Of a stretch of 64,000 nt of DNA, positions 55,704-64,000 are shown in pieces. Both the position numbers and the translations under genes were made by a program. The DNA is taken from the NCBI GenBank assembly GCA_024449915.1, contig JAMZAV010003198.1:62001-126000 (forward strand), written 5' to 3'. The DNA is from Sweltsa coloradensis (lineage: Eukaryota; Arthropoda; Insecta; Plecoptera; Chloroperlidae). Below the pieces are notes generated by a model. It was given only the letters and a program-made list of their open reading frames with translations. It did no database searches and was not told where the DNA came from. Position 1 is the stretch's first letter. Each line of letters begins with the position of its first letter.

Positions 55704-56239
55704 AAAGTATAATTTAAGAGTTTTTGAAGGTTCTCTTAAAACTTAATCTAATTCGGAGCAGTCGTTTGTCCTGGACAGCAAAGAAATTAATGCGGACATG
55801 TTAATGTTAATATTGTTTTAGGGCACTCAACAGTAGAGTTATCAGTGCCCATGTCAATTGTATTGGAATCTTCCAAATTTTCTTTTTCATAATTGTGGAT
55901 TACCACCATGTTTTCTTCTTTCCAATGAAGAAAGAAAGACGAGGGGGGTTAATGGGAAGGAGTGTGGGATGTTGGATAGGATGGGTTAAACTGGGTGGGA
56001 ACGGAGGAGTGCTCGTTGCAGAGTGGGCCGGCAAGTATGGAGACGAAAAATGTGAAAGAAGAAAATTAATATGAGTAAGGCTGTGTGAATGAAGAAAGGT
56101 GTGATAAAAAGTTGCGTGAGAGCTCTCTTTGCAACACGCACCCCAACCGGCCAGAGCTCGCCCTTAGTTTTGGGGAATACAATACTCCCCTACTCACAGG
56201 CCAAACCACGGGAAGGTAGCGAGTTGGACTTTGAAGGCC

Positions 56240-56812
56240 ATGTTCAAATAATCAAAAACGTCCGAGGAAATGGTGCAACAATAGTTCATTGGAGGTCACA
56301 AGCATACAAATTTGGGAAAAGGTACTTTATGACCTAATGATCATGATATGGTCACATTGAAGATTTTACTCCATTAACTCACTGGAGGTCATATTTTACT
56401 GTAAAAATTATATTTTTGGAATCTGTTTAATCCTCATTATTGGTTTATCATGTAATTATTCACAAAAAAAAATCAAATTTGGTAAAAAATATTTTTTACA
56501 AAATTCACAAAAAGTTTCCAATTTTGTTAAAAATATTTTTTACAAAATTTAAAACTTTTTGTAGATAATACATGATTAATTAATAATGTGGATAAACAAT
56601 TCCAAAAATATAATTTTTACAGTAAAATTGTTTTATATAAAGATTTTAATTTTTTGACCTCCAGTGAGTTAAGGGAGTAAAATCTTCAATGTGACCATAT
56701 CAATTATTGATCATTAGGTCATTTAGTACCTTTTCCCAAATTTGTATGCTTGTGTCCTCCAATGAACTTTTGTTGCACCATTTCCTCGGACGTTTTTGAT
56801 TATTTGAACATG
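56240..56812. repeat. Inner palindrome, about 285 bp arms
   Basis: GTTCAAATAATCAAAAACGT at the left pairs with ACGTTTTTGATTATTTGAAC at the right. The symmetry centre near 56525 lies in alternating AAAATATTTTTTACAAAA sequence. The plus-strand frame at 56089-56337 reads into this repeat and has no known domain. Confidence 0.88.
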
Positions 56813-57617
56813 TCCGCATTAATTTCTTTGCTGTCCAGGACAAACGACTGCTCCGAATTAGATTAAGTTTTCAGAGAACCTTTAAAAACTCTTAAATTAT
56901 ACTTTCCAAGAATATAAGTGCCATCAAATAAATTTGTCACGTGAAAATCGCACTTGCCCACTTTTGAAACTATTCTGCAAAAATCTTTAAATTGCATTTT
57001 TAATATCATTCAATTTTACCATTTGCATGTATTGTTTGTTGGAACTACTTTCAAAAAGTTATTCTTTACTAGCTCAATGACAAAATGAAGTTAAATGAAA
57101 ATCATAGTTAAATAAAATACAATCAACTGAAAATGCTCAGCCTTCAACGCTTATATACTCAAACGTGCAATAATCGTTTTTTTTATATATGTTGTACATG
57201 AGTTAGTTTTATAAATCCTAATAATGTATAAAAACATAGCGCTAACTGACCAAAATAATTTGAGAATTTATGCTTGAATCACATTTTAGTAAAATTATTC
57301 CCACTAATTTTGCTGTGTCTGCATTTTTTAGCAATGAAATCATATGTTTATTAAAAATTGATGGTATATAATAGGGAAAGCATACAGTCACCTACAAATC
57401 GGTATTTAATAAATTAAAATCGGTTAACCGAGTCCCGAGTTGTGTACATTTAAAGACAGTAGCGAGTAAGCGTTTCAATGATTGCACATTCAAAAACAAA
57501 AGGGCCTCTAAAAAAAAACGTATACCACAATTCGAAGTGACATACTACCTGGGTATGTTTCATAAGGTACATACTAACACGTGGTCAAGTCAGATTTGAG
57601 ATGTTAAGTGGGGTGAG

Positions 57618-58207
57618 CGAAAAAAAATCCACAAGGTCTGGCTCCTGGTCTATATATAAAGGCAGGATTATTTACGATATAAATTTTGTTGGTACCAAAT
57701 CAACTCCACCCCACCCCCACCCCCCTCCCCCAATACCCCAGACGAGACCACACCAGATAACCATACAACGCTCATCGAATTGTGAACTTGGTTCAAGACT
57801 TCAGGCGTGCTTCAGGACAAGGTTTGTTTCTTTCAAGTTTCAAGTCCTGCATGAATGTTGAATAGCAGGTATTCGCCTCTAAAAGTTGCAGATATGCGCT
57901 CTGGCGGAGAAGCGCTCAACTGGAGGTTTGGGGGTAACTTCTACCGCGCGTATGCTTTTGCACACAGATTTGTATTACGATTGCATTAGTTTTGGGACTG
58001 TTGGCGATATAAATACATGCAACAGTCCACAATATTGATGTTTGCTATAATCAAGAATACTGTAATAGAGTAAAAAATGACGTCTCAATATATCTATTGA
58101 TCTTGAAAACGTTTAATTTTGCAAGTCAATGAAGTGACAAAATGTTGAGGATTGGGCTTTCATCATTTGATTTTATTGACGAAATTGACGACATGTCATA
58201 CTCATAA
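57618..58207. other. No gene recognised
   Basis: A C-rich patch lies at 57700-57735. The stretch 57862-57960 resembles, inverted and diverged, 61090-61200 (shared CCCCCAAACC and TTTTAGAGGCGA words), suggesting an unnamed dispersed repeat. Confidence 0.35.
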
Positions 58208-58270
58208 TAATATCTATTTATGTATTTATTTAACGTTTATCCTGTTCATTTAAAAATGATTTACAATGGC
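58208..58270 (-). repeat. Remnant of the repeat B 3' tail
   Basis: The plus strand reads TATTTATTTAACGTTTATCC, then TGATTTACAA, the reverse complement of the last bases of repeat B (1625-1672). Only the end is recognisable. Confidence 0.6.
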
Positions 58271-58589
58271 GATATTGTTCATGATATTTTACGTCAAACC
58301 TTTTACAGTCTCCTGGTATAAAAGTACAACATATACAAAGGCCCCGGGGATCCATGAAGAATTCAAGTCCTTATCTGGTGACCTTTGCGTAATAATATCG
58401 CCATTGTGACACCATGATAATATTTCAGACTGAATATAATTTATGACCATGCATGTATGTAGGGTACTTAGGCAACCAAGCCCTACCACTCTCCACATGT
58501 TTTTAATTTAGAATATGTTGGGATTCAAAGGATATCAACTATGTAACATTTTCGTTTGAAATTAAGCAATCAAACTCCATAAGTAAATA
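58271..58589. other. No feature recognised
   Basis: This is AT-rich spacer. A 69-codon minus-strand frame has no known motif. Confidence 0.35.
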
Positions 58590-59523
58590 CTAGGAAAACG
58601 CTAAAGTCCCGTCGCGTTGTTAAGCGAGCACCGGTACGTGCAACACGACCCGAGTACGACATTCCCATAATGTTACATACCAATAAGTCTTTAAGGTCTT
58701 GACCGATTTAGCTGAAAATTTGTAAAATAGGAGAGAATGGATAAAATCCACCGCCATCTAGAGGACCTTGTCATCATTTCTTTAGGAAAACTATTTTAAC
58801 TCTTGATTACTTCTAGGTGGCACTGCATAGTGACCAGAATTCTTGTGCGACTTTTCGTTGCCATGGTAACGTTACTTTTGTTAAAATGTAATTTCTATCT
58901 ACACTACTTATCGGATCAAAATAAAATTAACATATTCGTGACCGGACGGACATTCTAAATGATTTGGCTACCTCAGATTTTGTCGCCGTTTAGTTTTTTA
59001 AAAAAACTTTAGATTAACTTTAATGTAACTTTATAACTTTTTGAACGATTTTGCCACAAAACTCATGGCATTCAATCGGGAACGAAGCTTGCGGATGGTC
59101 AAAATTTCAACTCGATCCGAGCTTCCGTTCGACCGCTATCATGAGCCAAAAAAGCTGCGCGACTTTCCGTTGCCATGGTAACTGTACTTTGTTATAATGT
59201 AATTTCCATCTACACTACTTATCGGATCAAAATAAAATTAACATATTCGTGACCGGACGGACATTCTAAATGATTTGGCCACCTCAGATTTTGTCGCCGT
59301 TTAGTTTGAAAAAAAAACTTTCGATTAACTTTAATGTAACTTTTTAACTTTATGAACGATTTTGTCACAAAACTATACAGCAACCCTCATAGGTGGTATG
59401 TACATGTGTGCAAAATTTCAGGTCGATCAGAGAAACGGTGCGACCTGTACTGAAGCAGTAACAGAAAAAGAAAAAAAAAACAGACATTCGAGCCATAAGA
59501 GTCAAGTGGAGACGCTCGCTCAA
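58590..59523 (-). mobile_element. Shared-terminus family, copy d (third body type)
   Basis: On the minus strand it opens TTGAGCGAGCG (ending at 59523) and closes with the AACGCGAC...GCGTTTTCCTAG terminus (58590) followed by T. The body is different again: two tandem units of about 310 bp, each with CGTTGCCATGGTAAC (near 58857 and 59169), ACTACTTATCGGATC and GTGACCGGACGGACATTC. No coding capacity is seen. Confidence 0.6.
58851..59390. repeat. Tandem repeat, about 310 bp, nearly two units
   Basis: The block from GCGACTTTTCGTTGCCATGG to the ACTTTTTGAACGATTTTG region recurs from about 59160 with few changes. The second unit is shorter. Confidence 0.8.
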
Positions 59524-59572
59524 TAAACAATTGATCCAAATATGGTTGATGGATCAATGCCTTAGAAATTAA

Positions 59573-60261
59573 AGGCGGATTCACGACCTTGCGTGATGTT
59601 CACGCAATGCAGTGCAGTGCTGCTGCTGCAATGCGTGAAACGTGAAATTTGTTGTAGTAGTTCACGACGTTGCAGCAACGTTGCAGCCGACTTGCAGTGG
59701 AATCTCATTGTTGGAATGAGATTATAGAAGTTCCCATGCTCTCTTCTCGTTTGCAAGATAGGCCTCACTTGCCACCTTTTAGCGCTTGATAATAGCAACA
59801 TTCTCCTCACATTATTGATGTACAGAAGTTGTATAAGTATGTCTTCTGTTGTTATTTGCACGTCTCCGAATCTCCAGCCTAACAACCGGCATGGCTAACT
59901 TTAAAAATTCAATTCGTAGGCCATAGCCGAGCTGAATAATTCACCGTCAACAGAAAATAACCAATTTGTTTGTAGGCCCTACATCCAAAATCGACATGAC
60001 AGAATTCCAGTTTTTAATCTGACAGCTGCAAAGATGCATCCAAGATGGACAGCTGATCAATAAGCCACTAGGATACGAAAATTCAGAGTGAATTTAGGAG
60101 GCAGTGTTTTGCGTTATTTTCACTGCATGCTGCAAAGTTTGGAGTTGGACCAAACTTTGCAGCGCTGCACGTTTCTTCACGCAAGTCGTTCGTGATTGGC
60201 TGAATGGCTGCAGCAGCAGCACTGCATTGCGTGAACTTCACGCAAGGTCGTGAATCCGCCT
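59573..60261. mobile_element. Inverted-repeat transposon, 0.69 kb, TAA duplication
   Basis: The ends are AGGCGGATTCACGACCTTGC and its inverted copy. TAA flanks both sides (59570-59572 and 60262-60264). The inverted match runs about 45 bases with small differences. A 3 bp TAA/TTA target is typical of PIF/Harbinger-type elements. There is no transposase; the minus-strand frames are unrelated. Subterminal CTGCTGCTGCAATGCG / GCAGCAGCAGCACTGC also mirror each other. Confidence 0.75.
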
Positions 60262-62745
60262 TAAGTGTAGCCATACCGTAATTTTTAAAATATTATTCAA
60301 AACACTATTAAGACATGACGTGTCTACCTAAACCATTGTATGACATCATTATCTTCTTATTTCCACGCAATGTGTTGGCTTAACATTTTCAAATTTTCAT
60401 ACATAATACATAATTATGTTACTGTCAGTTACATATATTATTATTATTATTATTATTATTCATTATTGTATACAATGATGCATGACAAAGCCTATATTAT
60501 TACTAATTATTTTACCACACTATGTTACATTTTACTATACTTAGTTTAGTTCCTACTTTCTCTTATTTCTAGTCTTCATCAATATAACACTGTATGTAAA
60601 ATACCCCAATTTGTGGGTAAGATATAAACACTCACTGCACGTCAGTGCTAGAATATAATATATTGAATTCAATGTATATAAATATAATCAATTATGTATT
60701 ACAAATCGTTTAGTAGGCCACCAACTGAAACAATGATACGAGATTTTGATGTGATTATTGGCAATTAATGTCTTTCTGTGTGTGTGAGTGGGCAGGGTAT
60801 TATTATACTACCACATTTGTTTTGCCGTTTACCACTCACGTGTAGCTTTATATGTTGTCAGTTAGAAAAACATAGAATGCTTTGTTACGAGTGCAAAATG
60901 CAGGCACAAAAATCAACGAAAAACTATATCATCTGCATGACACACCAAACCCATTATATAACGAGAATCGCCAATTTAACCATTTCTTCTTAAGCTTAAT
61001 ATCGGTAGCATATATTATTATTATAATTGTTGTCAGAGTCATACATAAACAGTCGTGTCGTTGTCGCTTTAAAAGACTTTGATTTCCATACGCCAGCGCG
61101 TAGTAAACAGAGGCGGACCCCCAAACCTTCAGCCATATTGCAAGAATCCGCGCGACGGTGGCGCGATCTCTTATTACTTTTAGAGGCGATATTCGCCTTA
61201 CAAATCTGCAAGCTAGCCAGCCACCCTTTCTTGTGGAATGAATGGTCTCTCTCTCTGTCCGTGCTTCTCGCTCGCGCGCCCGAGAAACATGCAGACTGTT
61301 GTGGTAGTTTTATCCAATTTCCTATCCAATCCAATAATTTTATCCAATTTTACATTTAAGATTATCGCTTGTCTAATTAAGTTACGGCTACGAAATTAGT
61401 AATACTTTCTAATTAGAACCCCCGAATAGATGCCCTTTGAATTTTTTGTTAGTATTTGGTCCCATTAAAAAGTTGTTTTTAAAAATTATTTGCTGATAAG
61501 CCAACGAGATTTTAAGAAATCTGAACAATACACACTCATTTGACAGAAGTTCTCTGTGCAAGAAAAAAAAATCATCGGTATTGATCTATTGGTCTAATAG
61601 TTATATACAATTTACTTTACCAGTACAAAATCAACAGTCCTCCTTCCTCTTAATGAGATGAGATTCGAAGGTATAACTGTTGATGATTATTAAAGTCAAC
61701 AATCAGTGCTTCACATAGCTAGAAAGCACCAGGTAAGGATAATATTAAAAAAATTGGGTATAAGAAATTCTATACTACTCACAATCAAATTAGAAAATGT
61801 CTAGTTTATAAATGGAGTTAAAGAAATACCCGAATTCTTTACTTAGAGACTTCCTTAGCAACCAAACAAACAAACACCTCTATCCTTATATTATGATATG
61901 AAGACTTGATCTATTTAAAGTGGTTTTTAAAGAGGAATAATATTATTGTGTGTTCAAGAAATTATCAAGGAATTGTTTGGGCCATAAATCTTTAAAAATG
62001 GTAAGCAAAAACTGAAGTTACGCTAAGTTTTGTTATCTGGACTAGGCCAAGACCTCAGCCTGTGTGTTATTGATTCTCATATGTCAATTGAAAAGAGATT
62101 TCACGGATCAAGATGAAAGGTGGGCTATTAAGATCGATATTTATTTTGGATGTTTTACTGTGTGTATGAACTTTTTGATAAGCAATTAAATCAGATCAAG
62201 TAGATCAAACTAGGGAAGAATACATTGTATATGTAGTGCTATATGTAGTGCTGTAAATCAAAGGAATGTTGTGAAGCCTGAGTTGCTCCTAACTGCCTCT
62301 AATTACAAACTCATAATCAATTTAAATCAAATAAACTACCTATGCAATTGATCGAGATGGGAACAATTAATTAAGACAACACAAAATCAAGCAAACAAAA
62401 TAACACAACAAAATAACAAACCTGTGAAGATGTTAGATCTGCCCTGCCAAGGTCTCAGCTCAGTCGGTCTCGCACGGAATAGTAATTAAATCATACAGCT
62501 TATAGCTTAATGAACTAATGAATCAGGAAGGGGTTTCTCTATCTACCAAATGACAAGTATTAGGATTCCATTGAAATTAAGAGATATAATTGATATTAGG
62601 GTTATTCCAAAACAAACAATTACAGGAAATACGATAGCCGTCCTGCCTAGATCAGATCTGACTCAGGTTAGTGTGTGGCTGAGTTCCCTTAGAAACCAAA
62701 ATATTAGAATTAGTTAGTTGGCCAAAACATTTAGGCAATATATTA
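60262..62745. other. AT-rich region, no gene recognised
   Basis: A (TAT)n tract lies at about 60433-60463. A GC-richer island at 61040-61300 is open on both strands (plus 61027-61359, minus 61334-60996) but has no domain I know. It may be repeat-derived, since part resembles 57862-57960 inverted. Nothing can be assigned from 61375 to 62745. Confidence 0.4.
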
Positions 62746-63510
62746 TTGGATGAGCGTAGCGAGCGTAGCGAGCGAAGCGAAGATTCCATTTCACTTCACT
62801 GGAGAAAAAAATCCGGAATGTTTTTTTTTCTTTTTTTTGTATTTTTGTGTTTGTCCGCACGATTCCGGTTAAACCGATACTCCAATTGCGATGAAATTTT
62901 ATGAAGGCCTTCGAAATCTCTGAACTTAGAACTGCCACGTTTTTGAGCGCAATCGAAAAATTATTTCTCATTAAAATCGCAATTTTACGATTTTTTTCGA
63001 TTTTTTAAACATTTCTTCTACTTATAACACCTACATGCTTTATCCGATTGTTATGATTTTTTCACAGAACCATAACTTTATGAGTTAAGATATTCGTGTG
63101 AAATTTGAGCGCAATCGAAAAATTATTTCTCATGAAAATCGAAATTTTACAGGTTTTTTCTCTTTTAAAACAATTCTTTGACTTATAACACCAACATGCT
63201 TTATCCGATTGCAATGATTTTTTCGCAGAACCTTGATTTTATGAATTAATATATTCGTGTGAAATTTGAGCGCAATCGAATAATTATTTTTTATGAAAAT
63301 CGCAATTTTACGATTTTTTTTTTTTAAATTTCGATTAACTAAAAAAATTAAAAATTAAAGTTTATTTTTTATTTAATTTAAATTAATTTTAAAAAAAATC
63401 TTCAACAGTAATGATTTTTTCACAGAACAAAAAATCCGCAAAACACATGGCAGCTCAATACACCAATTACGCTCATTCAACAACGCCGCAGGACTTAAGC
63501 GTTTTCCTAG
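62746..63510 (+). mobile_element. Shared-terminus family, copy f (most complete)
   Basis: It begins TTGGATGAGCGTAGCGAGCG with a further AGCGAGCG repeat, then GAAGATTCCATTTCACTTC. The body contains about two and a half tandem units of roughly 160 bp (TTTATCCGATTG, ATATTCGTGTGAAATTTGAG). The end is CGCTCATTCAACAACGCC, a loop, then TTAAGCGTTTTCCTAG followed by T. The minus-strand frame at 62971-62714 is a shadow. Helitron-like ancestry is suggested by the CTAG-T end with an upstream stem; no Rep/helicase is encoded. Confidence 0.7.
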
Positions 63511-64000
63511 TTTTAGATAGTCATCGGTTATTGTGTACTTCAGTTCGCTGATTTGAAACGGTTCGGTTGCGATGCGATGGGGAGGGTTTGATGTGTCGTA
63601 TGGAGTGTGAGTGTGACGATGATGATGATACATGTCGATGTCCTTGACTTCTGTGGCGTTGGAATAGACGGGCGCAGGACTCGCTTCCTGTCGTTGAATT
63701 GGTCAGCTACTTGCCGGCGTCGAGGTCCTTGGAACGCATCCCGGTCAGGTTTGTCATGGTCGACAAACAATCTCGCATGGCACGAGATTCAACATCATGA
63801 AAACACTTGGGCTCTAACTATAAAGAATCCCTGTGGAAAGCCGTTCCATAGCCAAGGTCGAGAATCGATTTAATTGAATCCACGGACTAAGTCAACGCTT
63901 CATCCTATAAATTGCGATCTATCGATCACATGTAAAATGCAGAAGGTTCAACAACGCTTTCGCGACACCTCTTCCCGGTACGGACTCTCGCAACCGTGGA
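63511..64000. other. No gene recognised
   Basis: This GC-richer end of the window has overlapping frames on both strands (minus 63770-63540, plus 63607-63873). Neither has a motif I can name. A host exon cannot be excluded. Confidence 0.35.

Larger units (their letters stand above)
54831..57617. mobile_element. 2.8 kb multi-hairpin fold-back element
   Basis: The outer arms (54831-55415 and 57035-57617) are near-identical inverted copies, for example CGGGACTCGGTTAACCGATT at 55013 and AATCGGTTAACCGAGTCCCG at 57418. A second stem pairs 55704-55800 with 56806-56905. A near-perfect palindrome interrupts the left arm (55421-55703), with one half-copy in the right arm (56905-57030). Another palindrome (56240-56812) forms the inner hairpin. 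About 0.44 kb (55800-56240) is unpaired and unique. No transposase was found. End motifs and a target duplication could not be fixed. Confidence 0.8.

Noticed and set aside
61027..61359. Plus-strand 110-codon frame in a GC-rich island
   Set aside because: The opposite strand is equally open and no domain is visible. It is left as unassigned sequence.

Overview
The window is AT-rich animal DNA. It has no operons, bacterial signals or CRISPR arrays. The only recognisable host gene is one large coding exon of an erlin (ERLIN1/2-type SPFH protein of the ER membrane) at 25129-26034, with a splice acceptor directly before it and polyadenylation signals after it. Dispersed AGGCCT palindromes, BEL/Pao, Copia and several non-LTR retrotransposons, tRNA-derived repeats and many fold-back elements suggest a marine invertebrate, perhaps an echinoderm or hemichordate. 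That placement is inference and was not tested.

Almost everything else is mobile DNA, much of it nested. Region 1-10000 holds three repeat families, each present twice in direct orientation in the order A-B-C ... C'-B'-A'. They surround a broken, coiled-coil-rich, gag-like reading frame on the minus strand (5352-6541). Region 10520-15400 is a non-LTR reverse transcriptase split by a 3.5 kb inverted-repeat element with arrays of a short palindromic motif at both ends. Region 15840-23825 holds tandem-repeat-bearing elements with a shared terminal module, several large palindromes, and a 3.7 kb fold-back element that could fold as one outer stem carrying two giant hairpins.

After erlin, 28677-43372 is one BEL/Pao retrotransposon with paired LTRs and a perfect 5 bp target duplication (TACGG). 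It is swollen to 14.7 kb by at least three inserted elements, one of which contains a further element with an exon-like segment. Region 44226-49290 holds non-LTR fragments, a tRNA-like sequence beside a perfect hairpin, and a duplicated 0.4 kb unit. The second copy of that unit was split by a hAT-type element (8 bp duplication AGCTTGAG) and by a tRNA-like cluster (8 bp duplication ATATTTGC). Region 49503-54688 is a minus-strand Copia element with 0.25 kb LTRs, a perfect GTAAA duplication and a primer site matching the anticodon arm of initiator tRNA-Met. It is broken by stops and frameshifts and carries a non-LTR fragment. Region 54831-57617 is a second multi-hairpin fold-back, followed by more elements of the shared-terminus family (58590-59523, 62746-63510) and a small inverted-repeat transposon (59573-60261).

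The elements do not form a pathway. They record successive insertions whose order can often be read from target duplications. The least familiar items are the two multi-hairpin elements, the element with palindromic subterminal arrays, and the family that joins one conserved 3' terminus to unrelated tandem-repeat bodies. All alignments were made by eye, so boundaries are good to a few bases where target duplications are given and rougher elsewhere.
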